Shown: piece by piece, positions 1-12,016 of the stretch | Position numbering within the stretch: the stretch's first letter is position 1 | Layout of the letters: each line of letters opens with the position of its first letter | Assembly: GCA_014905825.1 (NCBI GenBank) | Contig: JACGCN010000005.1 | Location: forward strand, 2,046,001 to 2,110,000 | Origin: Lyophyllum atratum | Taxonomy: Eukaryota; Basidiomycota; Agaricomycetes; Agaricales; Lyophyllaceae | Direction: 5' to 3' | Length of the DNA stretch: 64,000 bases | The notes under the pieces: generated by a model | The model's database searches: none | Told to the model about the DNA's origin: nothing | The model's input: the letters and a program-made list of their open reading frames with translations, nothing else | Made by a program: the position numbers and the translations under genes

Positions 1-410
1 TCAAGCCCTTCAAGAACTTCCAACTCATGAACAATGCCCCTTTGAACGCGTGGATTTATGATGCTCTTTACACCGTGGACGAATGGATAAAAGAAGTCGA
101 CTCGGACGGTGTCAAAATGGAGGACTCGGAGCTAGCGAATCTGCGGCTCTATGACCATCAATACATGGCTGAGCAGTTCGCCAGCTGCCTGCAGCAACAG
201 GGTTGGCCATCTGGCGACAAAGCCGTCGACTATTTGCCTGCAGTTGCTCATGGCAGCACTTCCAGCCAAAGCGGGAGCACGGGCATTAGCAGGGGGAGTG
301 GCTCTAAGCGCAGCCTTAGCATAGAGGATAATGAGGGATATGAGGGTCCCGGATCGAAGGCGAAGAAGCAGAAAGCTGGTGGGTCGGAGGGCAGGCACTC
401 TAGCCGCTAG
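1..410 (+). CDS. FunK1-type kinase, copy 1, C-terminal end only
   Basis: This is the last part of a fungal-specific FunK1 kinase gene cut by the window start. The readable frame from base 27 ends at the TAG at 408-410. It matches the C-terminal tails of the four other FunK1 copies here: NAPLNAWIYDALYTVDEWI, then QQGWPSGDKAVDYLPAV, then a Ser/Gly-rich stretch and a basic KAKKQK segment that could be a nuclear signal (inference). The catalytic core lies outside the window. The 3' flank is homologous to that of copy 2, so both come from one duplicated unit. No lesion is visible in this short piece. FunK1 kinases are an expanded family in multicellular basidiomycetes with unknown substrates. Confidence 0.85.
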   Translation, partial: KPFKNFQLMNNAPLNAWIYDALYTVDEWIKEVDSDGVKMEDSELANLRLYDHQYMAEQFASCLQQQGWPSGDKAVDYLPAVAHGSTSSQSGSTGISRGSGSKRSLSIEDNEGYEGPGSKAKKQKAGGSEGRHSSR

Positions 411-710
411 CTATATCATGAAAAATTGAAGTGGACTTTAGGCCGCTTCTTTATGACCTACTTATGTTCTCAATGTACAATGTACCGCGGTATTTTCCAG
501 ATTTCTGACCTTCAGAGCGAGAGCAAAAGCAGATGTGATTATGAATAGGATCATAGCCAGTGGTCTTTCCTTGAACGGATTTCGCGGCGTGAATTTAGAG
601 ATGGTGATATTCTTGAGAATATGTTTACGACCTCGCCTCTTGTAATTCACCTCTATGGAAGGGAAAATTTCTAATCGGTGGCAAAGAGGACCCACGATCG
701 AAATAGTCTA

Positions 711-1925
711 TTAGAAATCAAGGCAGAGGTCACAACCTTTTCTGATATGGTACGTCTCGCCAGCCACCACATTTTGCGAGAGTTCCACACCATGGTCCTG
801 AAGCGTTTTCAGTTTGTGCCACTGCTCCTCATCCAGCATCCTGTCCACCAATGCCCATCTTAGGCAAGCGAGTCGGTTGCCCGGAAGTGGTCGCATGACA
901 CGAGATTCCAGCATCTCGACCGTGGCCAACTCATTGCCTTCAGCATTGCGCGTACAACTTTGCATCCGAATTCTCCACAGAGATCGGCATACCAAACCCA
1001 TGCGATCGGATCGTCGATAATTCATTGCATTGGGGACACTGACGTCAACAGGGCATTGTTTGGGACCTTCGACGTCAAGCTCGATAAGAGTGTCGGAGAC
1101 GACTGTTAGGCATTCAAGGAAGTCGTTGGGAGAGAAATTGTTGTCGGTGACAGACAGCTTCGTAAGGCGGCACATCGACCGCCCAAGGAACCCAATGAAG
1201 CTTGACCGCCCCCATACTATTGCTTTGTATGTTGTCGTAGTTTGGGTTTAGAACGTCTCGAATAATGATTTTTTGCCATGTATGCTCAGTTCTCGAAGGG
1301 CAGGAAGAGTCAACGAGTCAAAGAACAGCGCGAAGTTCGTAGGCCTTACGGTCACTTTCCTGAGCTCTTGCAAGGCGAGGGATCTGACTGCACATCAACG
1401 CAGACTCCCCCGCCGATGAGCCAATATGTGTAGAAAGGCTAAGTGCCGAGCTTGGAATACAGGTGAATAAGCTTGGCGGGAAGCCATCTGTGTGAATTCT
1501 GCGGAGGCGTCGAGAGAAATAGCGACGAATAAAATAGATCCGCGTTGCGGAGCGAAAGCTCGATATGAATCTCCTTGAGTAGCAGGAAGATCTGGGAATA
1601 GGTATTCGGGACAGAAAGGCTGATCGACAACGGTATGAGCCTGCCCTGGCAATCCAAGAGCGTAGATAGAGACGAGATGAGGCGTCTGGGATGCACAATA
1701 GGGCTCCAAAATCCAGATGTGGATGGATATCCAGAGTACTGGTGTGGATAACGATATCTCCCTCCAGTATTTGATACTTCTCCAAGCAACAGTGGACAGA
1801 CGGAGGATTTCGGGGCTGTGATAGGGTTTGATGGTAGGCAGAGTGTGAAAACGTTGGGCCATATTTCAGCAAGAAGTTGACCTTCTCGAGTACCGCTCCC
1901 TTCCGGTGATCAATACCGGGCACCT
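711..1925 (-). pseudogene. F-box-like protein remnant
   Basis: Read on the minus strand, the upstream part contains YWREISLSTPVLWISIHIW, the layout seen just after the F-box in many agaricomycete F-box proteins. A different frame carries LISSLSTLLDCQGRLIPLSI, matching the usual next segment. The downstream part (711-1175) resembles a leucine-rich C-terminus (LTKLSVTDNNFSPNDFL, LIELDVEGPKQCPVDVS). These pieces lie in different frames and no single ORF joins them, so the gene looks broken. It sits tail to tail with FunK1 copy 1. A shorter homologous remnant follows FunK1 copy 2. If functional, such a protein would be a substrate adaptor of an SCF ubiquitin ligase. The F-box itself was not clearly seen. 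Confidence 0.55.
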
Positions 1926-2705
1926 CAAAGTCCTTCTACCCGATTGGCATATGCTGGGGACCACTGATCTGCCTGTAGGTCCTAATCTTCTCAGCGAATG
2001 TAAGGAGATAGCGTCGGAGATAGGTGAGACTCATTCGTTCCCGACAACCTCATCATGACTAACTTTATATGTCGAAAGAAGCTATCATGTACCTCGAAGT
2101 GTTTTCAAGTGAATGAATACATGACCTATCTGCCGCGATGTGCTGGCAGGTGCCGGCCAAGCGCTGGCCAGCGAGTGTGTAGGTGGCCTTGTAGCAGTGT
2201 CTCGATGCTGCGGGTAATCTGATTAAAGTCTCGAGCGTTGGGGTCGTGGCAGGGTGCTGGTGACTTCCGAGACCCATTGTTTGACGAATCGAGTAGTGGT
2301 AGCTATAGGTAGCATCGATAACATCAACACGGCCTGTTGCACGAGTTGTTCACGTTGAAATTACGTAAGGTTGTTTGTTGAACAAAGTCACGGTGGCAAG
2401 AAAGTACGCGTCGCGCTCATCATCCCAACCAGGAAGACTGGGAAGATTGACGACACGACTTACTGGGCATTTCTAGGGTCTGAGGCCAAAAATCGCTACG
2501 AGACTTGTAACGCAGCCCAGTGGACTTGCTTTTCGACGACATTTACAAAAATAGTGCGGCTTGGCGGACTGGTGGACCCTGACACTCCTTTGCTCTTTCT
2601 GCGCGGTTCTGGCCACAATCGATCCGAGATCCGTTCTTCCGCCACCTGAGCCATCGTCGGGAAAACATTCTGACGGCTTCGCAACATCCCATTGTTCCTC
2701 AAGCT

Positions 2706-2711
2706 TATAAA
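2706..2711 (+). promoter_or_regulatory. TATA box of FunK1 copy 2
   Basis: TATAAA lies 51 bases before the ATG of copy 2 within TATAAAGTAGG. The same 11-base string is found before copy 5 (21,658). The upstream blocks are also similar (GACGGCTTCGCAACATCCCA here). Conservation between two diverged copies supports a real core promoter. Confidence 0.6.
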
Positions 2712-2756
2712 GTAGGTCGATTGGCCTTCTGAAGGTGTTATTCCTGACAGCCCACC

Positions 2757-5172
2757 ATGTCTAAGCTATCCAAAAATTCGACTTCCAGTTCTCCTGTCAA
2801 ACAAGCTGTCACTAGTGGCTACGAATCCGCGCAGCTGGACGCCGAAAAATATCGCAACCACCTAGCTAAAAGCATGACTGGCTTTTTCGTGGGCCCTATG
2901 CCCGTGGAACAATTTCTTGAAGACTTCTTGCCACCACCGAATGACCCGCGTCCTGTACTTCCTACGACTTTCTTCGACGACATGGGCGAGAAATTCAGGT
3001 TAGAATCTGACATGTGTAAAGCATTTGTGAGTCGACGGCAACTCGTATCCCTAAGTCGTCTCACCGTTCGGACAAACAGGAGGAATATGTCCCCAGTAAC
3101 CTCATTCCAGGTTTCAAGATTGTAAACACTTCGAACCACAGGGATCGTGACTCTGAGACAAAGCTCAGGCCAGATCCTACCCTATACCGAGCGGATCTAA
3201 ATACAGATGACAAGAAAACACAGTATAGCGAGATCGAACTTCACTTTGAGCTCAAAGCGAATACTCTCTACGATCCTTTCGAAGATCCAAAGGAGGGCGC
3301 CGACATATTGAAGCATAACTTCGAGTCCACGAAGATAAAACGAACCGATTGTCGGGGGCAGCTCCTCAGCTACGCCACTGAATGGTTCTCTCGCCAGCAT
3401 CGCTGCTTTGGTTTTTACCGTTTTCATGGGCGATCCTTATATACGCTTTATTCGATGGGATCGTGCCGGCGCCATTGTATCGGCCAAGTTCAACTATCGG
3501 GAGGACTCCAGACCGCTCATGGAGTTTCTTTGGCGCTTCTGCCATCTTACACGCGCTCAGCGTGGCTGGGATCCGACAGTGCGCCTCGCGCATCCAGAGG
3601 AGGTCAATTTGGCCCACGAGAAGCTCTCGCAGTGGAAGCACGATCTTTACCGGGATGTCGTGGTTTCTCTATGCCAGTTGGCGACACCAAGCGCGAGTTT
3701 ATAGCGTGGGGTGCCATGGCGTATCCGGAGTCGTTGACGGGTAGATGCACACGCGCATATCCCGTGTTCGAGGAGAAAACTGGGCTCTTAGGTTTCTTGA
3801 AGGATTCCTGGAGGGCTGAGGACCTCGAGAAAGAGTCTGCTATCCTCCGAACACTTCAAGAAGCACGCGTAGAACACATTCCTGGATTTGTTTGTGGCGA
3901 TGACCTTCCCGACCAAACTACTGTCACCGATATTTACGTTCCTCGTCGAGCCAGCGGCACAGCTCCCTCGGAGGCTTCCTCTACTAGTTCAGATGGTTCC
4001 TCGAGTGGCTCAGATGTTTCAGAGGAGGACGTGCCCCTCACTGAGGTCAGGGAGTCCAGCGCAGTACTGCCAAGGCCTGAAAGTGCGTCCTGGATATGCG
4101 GTAACGACTAGAGGCGAATTACACGACGATATCATCATCGCATGATCACGAACGTCATCGGTCATCATCTCAAGAAGTTCACGTCGTCGAAGCAAATGAT
4201 GCAAGTCGTCTCTCACGCGTTCACTGGTAGGTCTACTCGTCCGACTTGCAGTTCCCCGTATTGACTGTTCCTCCAGCGCATCAGCAAGCCTACGAGCGGT
4301 GCGAAGTTATACATCGAGACATCAGCGCCTACAACATCCTCATAAAAAACAATGGCGAAGGAATCCTCAATGATTGGGATCTTGCGAAATATAAGAAGGA
4401 TATAGTGGCGAATCGGCCCAGACGGCATGAACGCACCGTCAGTCCCATTCTTCTGTATCGATGGCCACCTACTGATCGATGCCTATTACAGGGCACCTGG
4501 CAATTCATGTCATGTTTACTCTTAATGAATAGGCACAAGCCGCATACCATTCAGGACGACATCGAGTCCTTTGTCCACCTCATCCTATACCACAGCATTC
4601 GTTATCTTCGGCACACCAAATCTCGCGAGGTCGGGACAATCCTCTCCCGAATCTTCGATGATGTATACCACAAGCCTGATGGCTCCCAGGTGGGAGGCAT
4701 GAATAAAAAATACCTGTTCAAGGACAAAGGAGAATTCCTCCCCTTCGAAGGCTTCCGACTTCGCAATAATGTCCCTTTGAACACGTGGATCTATGATGCT
4801 CTTCACGCTGTGGACGAATGGATAACAAAAGTCGGCCAGAAGGGTGTCATAACGAATTTGGAGGCGCTAAAGGGTCTGCGGCTCTATGACCATCATTACA
4901 TGGCTAATCAGTTTGCCAACTGCTTGCAGCAACAGGGTTGGCCATCTGGCGACAAGGCGGTCGACTATTTGCCTGCAGTTGCTCACGGCAGCACTTCCAG
5001 CCAAACCGGGAGCACGGGCAGTAGCAGGGGGAGTGGCTCCAAGCGCGGCCTTACCACAGAGGATGACGAGGAATATGTGGATTCCAGATCGAAGGCGAAG
5101 AAGCAGAAGGGTAGTGTGTCGAACAGCGGCCGTGTTCTCCGGAGTAGCAGGAGAGGTGGCAGTGCCGCCTGA
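2757..5172 (+). pseudogene. FunK1-type kinase, copy 2, with frameshifts and a stop
   Basis: Start is the ATG at 2757 (MSKLSKNSTSSS). Four exons can be traced, with introns 3027-3079, 4227-4276 and 4438-4491. Conserved blocks in order: MTGFFVGPMPVEQFLEDFLP, EEYVPSNLIPGFKIVN, RFIRWDRAGAIVSAKFNYRE, EFIAWGAMAYPESLTGRCTR, the catalytic loop VIHRDISAYNILI, and LNDWDLAKY in place of DFG. Three lesions are seen against the sister copies: an extra T in the run at 3412-3416, a missing T near 3664, which restores the frame, and TGG to TAG (Trp to stop) at 4109-4111 just before the catalytic half. The C-terminus ends in a basic KAKKQK tail. Unless the lesions are sequence errors, it makes no full-length kinase. 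Confidence 0.8.
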
Positions 5173-5229
5173 GTCGTTTCCTTGTGGCCTATTTACGATC
5201 GTTGTCGTACAATATACCTGGATATTTTC

Positions 5230-5640
5230 ACGGATTCTGCTAGTCTCTATTAGATAGACACATTAGTTGTAGTCGCCATTAGAGCGAGAGCAGAAAGATG
5301 GACGCAGATGTCGTAATGATACTGTGAATAGGAGCATGGCCGAAGTAGTCCTTCGTTGAACGGATTTTGCGTCGATTTGGAGGTAAGGCAATCTTGAGAA
5401 TATGAGCTCGCCTCAAAATCCGTCTGATCAGGTCGTTGATAATTCGCGTTAAGGACTGACGTCAACAGGGCATTGTTCAGGTCCTTTGATGTCAAGCTCG
5501 GACTCGGACAGATATGTCTTTCGATTAATGTCATGTAGTCGCAGGTAGTGGCGGAAGTACCTGTCTTGTTCTTCGTGCCGATGTAGGCACTTCCTTGGCG
5601 GACCGGGGTATGCCGCAGGAGCACCGAGGCATAGCACCTA
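5230..5640 (-). pseudogene. Second F-box/LRR remnant, 3' end only
   Basis: The 3' flank of FunK1 copy 2 is homologous to that of copy 1 (shared blocks around GAACGGATTTYGCG and GAATAGGAKCAT). The minus-strand string ELDIKGPEQCPVDVSP matches ELDVEGPKQCPVDVS of the first F-box remnant. Similarity stops near 5640, just before the FAD monooxygenase. Only the last part of the F-box gene was duplicated or survives, with no usable ORF. Confidence 0.6.
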
Positions 5641-5753
5641 ATTGGAGTCTAATGTCTGGCGCCTTAAGTCAAGAGGAATGTCCATCATGGATTACAGCTG
5701 TATAAGATAAACAAAGAACAATTACCCGACTCCATTCAGTGAGCCAAAGTACA

Positions 5754-7705
5754 CTATAGATGTGCCCGAGATATGGCACCCCTGCTCTCCAACAACCGCA
5801 CTGCCTGCTTAACGTCCGCATCTAGCGTAGTCGACCATGCTATGAAAGAAGATATTATCATCGTGTCAGTATTTCCTCTGGCCACCCAAGAACAAAATTA
5901 ATGAACAGCACGTACTCCACTTCCAATTCTCTTTGATGGCATCCCCCAACTCAGGCAGCCTCTCCGGGTCATTATCAAGTGGAACACCCGGAAGCTGTAA
6001 TCCGAAAAGCCGGCCGTTGATGAGGGAGCGTTGGGCCACTTCCATCGCGACTGGACGGCGTATCTGGTCGTAGATGGCGAGGGCGCTGGGCACGCTTTCG
6101 AGTGTCGTTAGGTGGTGGCCGAGAAGCGTCGCTAAGATAAAGGCATCCTGTGTATGATAAGTACAGCCGGCGAGAAGTGGATAAGCTGAGAAGATGCTAC
6201 CTCGATAGCTTGTCCTGCTCCTGAGGCTTGTTGGGGAGACATGGCGTGTGCCTTGGTTAAAAATTAGGGTAAGCTAGACTCGGGTTCTACGACGAATATG
6301 ACCGTACCGCATCGCCCATAAGTGCGACATTACCGAATGTCCAAGACTTCAGCGGTTGAGAGGCATGGATTGCCCATCGCGATGGTTTATCGACGCACTA
6401 ACGAAGATGACAATTAGTTCCTGGAAACACCAAATGGCTAGAGATTTACCTGAAGAATCGCCTGTAATTCAGGCTCCCAATGCGCATGCGTAGCGAGCAG
6501 ATGGTCCTTCTCGACGTTCATAACCCACGGGCCATCGAACGGGGTACCAGCAAGCTCCTCATCAGCATGAAACGCGCCAACATTGATAAGCTTTCCTGAG
6601 GAAATTGGATATACCACAACGTTCTATGCGTACCACGTTAACACGTCGCGTCTGCGCTCATTTCGTGTTGGAGACTCACCACATGCTGGCCCATATACTA
6701 AAAGCGATTGTAATCAGTGCCGCGTCCCGTCAAACGCCAAGACGTCAGAAGAAAACACTTACCATGGTCGGAATGGAATTAGTTTCTGGGACCCGGATCT
6801 TCAAATGGGGATGCTCATCCCTATACTTCTGGAGGCGCTCGGTTGGGATCAGAGCCCGATAGGCCACGATACCCGTCCAAGCCGGCTCAATGCTGTTCAG
6901 CAACGCTTCCGACTCGAGGAAGCTCGCGGCATGCTTGGCCTTGTGCGTGAGCATGGAGCGACGGACGGCGGACTTGATACCGTCCGCAACCGATGAGGAT
7001 GTCGCAGGTGGCGGTGGTGCCGTCTTCGAAGTTGAGGGTGATTTTACCTGATTTTCCTTGGGTGTAGGAGTGGAGGCGGTGGGAAAAGGAAGTGGTGTAG
7101 CGGGCAGGGAGGTGGTCCATTAGGACTTGGAGGAAGTCGGGTCGATGGTATCGGAGGAAGCTCCCTGATGATACGCAAATTAGACCTCGTATAGCGAAAA
7201 ACTATGTGAGGCGTACCTTGTGTTTGAAGCTTATAGAAATCCACACCTTCCAGTTGGTCGCTTTTCCGAAATATGAATGTATCCGCTACAAAGTCGAACT
7301 TTCAGAATTACAGCGTTAGATTCAGGAGCCTTATACGCACATAGGTCATAGCTTGGCTTCAACGCCGTTACTCGTGCAAGATCTTCGCTCAGCCCAAGAT
7401 GTTCCAGGATCTTCCACACGCGAGGCCATACCCCTATTCCTGCACCCACTTCTGAGAATTTAGTTGCTCCCTCGTAGATATCAACATCGATATCCGGATA
7501 CTTCGAAAGGGCGACTAAAATAACACCCAATAAATAATTGACTCGATCATTATAGGCAATAGGGGAAAGTAATTACCAGCAAATGCGAGACCTCCAATAC
7601 CTCCGCCGCTGAGAGAAAGTAAGACCTCATTCAACACCGCGGCCAACAATGGAAAAGGGGGAAAGTAGCGCACCAAATGGCAACACGGAATTTCTTGGCT
7701 GGCAT
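5754..7705 (-). CDS. FAD-dependent monooxygenase (salicylate hydroxylase type), one frameshift
   Basis: A class A flavoprotein monooxygenase that would hydroxylate an aromatic substrate using NAD(P)H and O2 in the cytosol; the substrate is unknown. The ATG at 7703-7705 gives MPAKKFRVAICGGGIGGLAF after a short intron, with the GxGxxG FAD site at residues 12-17. Later blocks are VDIYEGATKFSEVGAGIGVW, DFLQVLMDHLPARYTTSF, the DG motif region, and LMGDAAHAMSPQQASGAGQA (second FAD-binding GD motif). The last exon ends at TAG 5754-5756. Nearly all introns follow GT-AG; the junction near 7345 fits only a GC donor. One extra base in the AA at 6988-6989 breaks the GADG motif, whose frame otherwise resumes as IKSAVRRSML. 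It may be a recent pseudogene or a sequence error. Confidence 0.85.
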
Positions 7706-7762
7706 TGAGTATTAGCGGGGTCAAACCGAGAGCAGCGCCTTTAAACCTGAAGTATATCAACT

Positions 7763-8563
7763 CTATCTATCTAGATCCGGGTCCAGACAGAAAATTACAG
7801 ACATAGCTCCGTGAAACGCGCCCTCGACTTCAGTAAAATGTCTCGTCCAAAGTGATCGCATCAACCCAGAGTAAGTCTTTAGCGCAGAGGTTGAGCGATC
7901 CTTTGACAAGCGATGTCGGGAGGCAGGGCAAGCGAGACATAATCTTGTGAACAGGTTCACCAGCGGTCGCGGCAAGGTCAAAAATCCGGGTAGATGTTTT
8001 TTAATATTCAAGCCTGGGACGGGCGAGCATGGTGCAGAACGTGGGGGCTCCGAGACCAGCGTCAGATCAGTGCTATGTGCCTAACTATCCATCAGCGTGG
8101 TCGCGCTGTGAACGATATGTGGCAGCTCTGTCGCATTCCAGTGAGCGACACCTGCGAGGGGGGCAACCCGTTGAGTACCCCAATGCACGTTGTAGAGGTT
8201 CGATGTAGTCGGTGACCATAGACAAGCAACGATACTCTTGGCGTACCCGTATGTTTCGGTGGACCGCACCGTCCGCATCGCAGAATGTCACTGTACGGCA
8301 TAGACCTCGGTGACTGCTACAGATCAGCCAAGCGCATAGAGCATATGCAAATTAGACGGTACCTCCTCAATTTTATCGGTGAATTGACAAGTGCCCGAGT
8401 CAATATGTACGACAGCGATAGTCACAACATGTGGCTATCCAGGGCTATCCACGTCGTCCTGTAGCAGCGGTTGGTCCGGACATGTTGGCTGGTACGAGAC
8501 TCACCATGCTGGTGGTAACTCTAGACCATGGCAGATAGGCCATCATCATAGTACGAGTGATCG
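7763..8563. other. Intergenic region, no supported gene
   Basis: Only short overlapping ORFs on both strands, none with a recognisable motif or coherent splice structure. No repeat or RNA gene was seen. Confidence 0.5.
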
Positions 8564-9106
8564 GTGATAAGCATCATCGCCGCTCTCTGTCTCTTAACTG
8601 TGATGAGTGCCATCGCTCTGAGCCTCTACCTTGGTGACAATCTCATTCTTCGCCATTATTGGACTAGCAAACCCAAGCCACTCGTCAACACGGATGAAGC
8701 TCCTCAAGCGATCGAACTCGCTCTCAGTCGACTCTCGCCCGAGCTCCTCCTCCTTTCCACTTTTTGCCTCCCGCACAAACCAATCCGTGCTCCAAACGCT
8801 TGGCAACCTATGTCTCTATCCATGTCTGATTCCTGGAACGTTCTCAAATGCACTTCGATCGCGAGGATACACGTCAATCCGACCTTGCTATGTCCATGTG
8901 ACTCCAAAATCCTTCAGAGCGCTAGATCTTTGGGCACTTACATATGGATGAACGCCTCCGTCTCTCAGCCTGAGAATCTTATACGCAATGGAATCTTAGT
9001 AAGACACTTCAAGTTGCCCTTGCCAAAAGCCCTGGTTTCTTTCACTTCCCAACGTCGGCCAACGCGTCTCCTACTAGAGTCACTAGCACATCACAGAAAA
9101 ACTTGA
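8564..9106 (+). CDS. Uncharacterised ORF, 180 aa, doubtful
   Basis: An uninterrupted frame beginning MISIIAALCLLTVMSAIA, which could be a signal anchor or one membrane helix, followed by a Leu/Ser-rich stretch without recognisable domains. Overlapping ORFs occur in other frames of both strands. No homologue is recognised and no intron context supports it. It may be chance, or decayed sequence. Confidence 0.2.
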   Translation: MISIIAALCLLTVMSAIALSLYLGDNLILRHYWTSKPKPLVNTDEAPQAIELALSRLSPELLLLSTFCLPHKPIRAPNAWQPMSLSMSDSWNVLKCTSIARIHVNPTLLCPCDSKILQSARSLGTYIWMNASVSQPENLIRNGILVRHFKLPLPKALVSFTSQRRPTRLLLESLAHHRKT

Positions 9107-10000
9107 TCACTTAGCCCACTTTATCCGGTCGACCACTGGAACCTCCCTTTCTCCATCTCTGCCCACCCTCGAGGAATTGACCTAGAGCTGCCCCTCGCGA
9201 CGCGCTAAAAAATTCTTAGGACCTGCATTCTCCTCCGCCCTGGCACACCTGCGCTAGATTGTGTTCAGAAGTTCCTCGCCTACAACTGACCAGCCTTCCC
9301 ACCTCTCTCGGCCGAGTCACCCACCTCTGCTCAATTTTCAAATGGCTGCAGAGTCTGCTTAAGAATGCCGCGTATCCCTTCGTCTCATCCCACGACGCTG
9401 ACTTGCCTTGAGGTGGGTGTACTGAGGTCGAAGGATCAGAATTCAAAATTCCCTCTAAGGGTGCGCCATACCTAGGACAACCCACTTCTGTTCGAACACG
9501 TTCATGACGAGATCCCGAGGACGACGACCTTCCCCGTTCGAATATGAAGCCAATCCGAAATGCGGGTCGACCCAAACCTCCTGGCTTTTCTATGCTTCCT
9601 CACGGACTTATTCTTCTCCGGATTCCAAGTGATCCCCTGCTCTAATATCTGATCAAAATGTCTCCCCGATGCTAGTGAGACTGTCAGCGCTCCTTATGAT
9701 GAGAAGGTCTGCAAAGGCGAGAGAGCCAGAACGAAAAATATCATAAATTATATACGTAATAACACCCCCCTCCCACCTAGTCCATGTCCATGTCTCAGTC
9801 TGCGCATACAACCCCTCCCCCCCTCCCACCACACGAAAAAAATACACAGCGTCGCATGTACAATAATAGTAATGTTCTCGCAGAACCACAATCATGCCAA
9901 AACACAATAAATAGCACCACCATGCATGCATCTCCCTCACCCCTCATCCCACCCCATGACCATCACCACCACCATTCATCCCACTCCCAACCCCTGCGCC
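9107..10000. other. Intergenic region downstream of the MARVEL gene
   Basis: No convincing gene. A 119-codon minus-strand frame at 9216-9575 shows no known motif. The part from about 9640 is AT-rich then CA-rich and is probably the 3' untranslated region of the minus-strand MARVEL gene. Confidence 0.4.
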
Positions 10001-11629
10001 CTACCGATACCCCTGATAACTCTCATAGCTCGGCGGCCCCGCCTGCCCCACCCCCCCTCCCCCTCCCGCCACACTCGCGCGGACAGCCGCATACGGATCC
10101 GCATACTGCATCGTCCGGCTCACCCGCGGCACCTCCTGCGCCGGCGCCTGGAACCCACTCGGCGCCGGATCCGAGAACGCCCCATACGCGTCCATACTCT
10201 GCCTCCCCGCACCCGCACCCTGCGTCGTAGGTGTGTACCTATGCTCATCTGCGAACGGCGATCCCGCGGGCTGGGACTGGGGGTGGTACTGCGCATGTGA
10301 TGGGGGCTGGGATTGGAAGGAGGGAGAGGAGGACGCGCCGGGGCGGGGGATGTGCGTGTAGTCGTCGTCGTCCTCCTCGTCTTCTGCGAGGCCTTCTTCG
10401 AGGTCTTGGTCTTGCGTGGTGGTGGGGCGGGTGAAGGGGGGGTCGCGCGGGCCGGCGGGGGCGTGGAGTTTGCCGGAGCGCCAGTCGAGGATGAGGAGGA
10501 TGAGGGAGCCGAGCCAGAAGCCTGTACTCGCAAGGGGGGTTAGCAGGGACGTGGAGGGGGAGGGGAGGGGAGGGGGGAACGTACCGAAGGCGAGCCAGAA
10601 GAAGATGGCGGCGGCTTTTTTGGTGCTGCAGAACCCGTCGAGGCCCTTCTTAAAGTCGTCCCCAAGGTCTTTATGCGGGTCGTTATCCGGGTTCTTGCAC
10701 CCCGGCTGCGTCCACGCCGAGATCGTGACGATGAACCTGGGTGGTGTGCGTGGATCAGTGGCGGGATGCGGCGGGGCGAGAGGCGGGGGGCACTCACGAG
10801 ATGAGAAGGCTACATGTGGTGCCAACGGCGGTGAGGATGAAGCTCACGCGGACTTCTTTAAGCGCACGCGCGAGGCGCACGAATTTGTCGTATTTCTCGT
10901 AGATGACGGGGACGAGGAGCATGAAGGAGGAGAGGACCATGCCCGCTACCGAGATGAAGATGGCAAAGCCCGAGAGACCCGCTGGGGTCCATTGGGTCAG
11001 TGGGTGGCAGGAAGTGCAGGGACGCGACGCGACGTACATGGTCCCACCTTCCATTTCGCCTGGAAGCTAGCAACGCTAGCGTAACACGCCATAGCGAGGA
11101 AGTTGAAGAAGATTTGTGAGGAGTGGAACACGATGGCCGGCTTGGACACGATCATCTGTAAGCGCGCACGACATGGTCAGCGTCTGCAACCTTGGATCAA
11201 GACAGGAGAAGATGAACCCAGATCCAGAGGACCCATAATACAGGAATGAAGATGAGCAGCGCGAATTCGCCCGGAGTCGCGCCCATTACACCATGCAGCA
11301 GTCAAAGAACAACATGATTACGTAAATCTACTGCAGCACAATTTCATCCGCAGTTGTACGGCAGCGGCCTAGCGCCAGGGGAGCCAAGGCCGAATGTGAT
11401 GGAAGCCAATAGAAGCCGGGGCATGTTGGGATGGGATGCGGGAGGTGGGAAGATGAAAGATGGGGATGGGGACGGGGATGGAGGGGAGGGGGGATGGGGA
11501 ACTCACGTTGTCGTCGAAGACCATGCCGTGCCCGCCGTGGCCTATCCCACCTGACATGGTTGCTGCATTAGAGCTTTTGGAGGGCGAGATGCGGGATGCG
11601 AGACCCGTTATCTGGTCGAGGAGACCCAT
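10001..11629 (-). CDS. MARVEL-like four-helix membrane protein
   Basis: Exon 1 starts at the ATG at 11627-11629 (MGLLDQITGLASRISPSKSS) and ends FDDN before GTGAGT. Later exons give a helix (PGEFALLIFIPVLWVLWIW), then IVSKPAIVFHSSQIFFNFLA, AIFISVAGMVLSSFMLLVPV, ILTAVGTTCSLLIS, a loop with two Cys, and FWLGSLILLILDW. After the last helix comes a long acidic and then Pro/Gln/Ser-rich cytoplasmic tail ending SYESYQGYR. The four-helix layout with a long tail fits MARVEL-domain proteins of membrane microdomains or trafficking. No clean AG acceptor is visible before the PGEF exon, so that junction is unresolved. It shares a 390-bp divergent promoter region with the next gene. Confidence 0.75.
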
Positions 11630-12016
11630 AGTTGGCGGTGGGTGGGGTAGAGCTGAGGTGGGATTGTGAGATGTAGTATTCGTGAATGTGAGTTAGGGGA
11701 GTGGTGTAGCGTTAGTCGTGCGGGTCGTATAAGTGTTGCGTCGAGAGCAGGATGTGTGCGCAGTTCAAGTTGGTGATATTTGCAATCTCCGCGTTCGCCT
11801 ATGATGACAGCAACACCCTGCCCCATAGCCACGTGCACATCCTCCGTACCACAAAACATATTGGCTTCATCCATAGCACTGATACTAGCTATAGCATAGT
11901 TCGTATTTATATCATTCGTGAAATCCCTGGAGTGTTGCACCCCGCACGAAAAGCTGACTCCAACGTCCATTATTTACCTCTATTGACCAACCCCCTCCTC
12001 ACCTCCAACCACCACC
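11630..12016. promoter_or_regulatory. Divergent intergenic promoter region
   Basis: About 390 bases separate the start codons of the minus-strand MARVEL gene and the plus-strand MMTAG2-like gene. Both promoters must lie here or in the untranslated leaders. A pyrimidine-rich stretch (CCCCCTCCTCACCTCCAACC) sits just before the right-hand ATG, common at fungal transcription starts. ORFs across this region look like chance. Confidence 0.45.

Noticed and set aside
9926..10543. Several long Pro/Arg/Gly-rich ORFs on both strands
   Set aside because: They are other frames of the low-complexity C-terminal tail of the MARVEL gene.
11608..11970. 120-codon minus-strand ORF in the divergent promoter
   Set aside because: It overlaps the start of the MARVEL gene in another frame and shows no domain.
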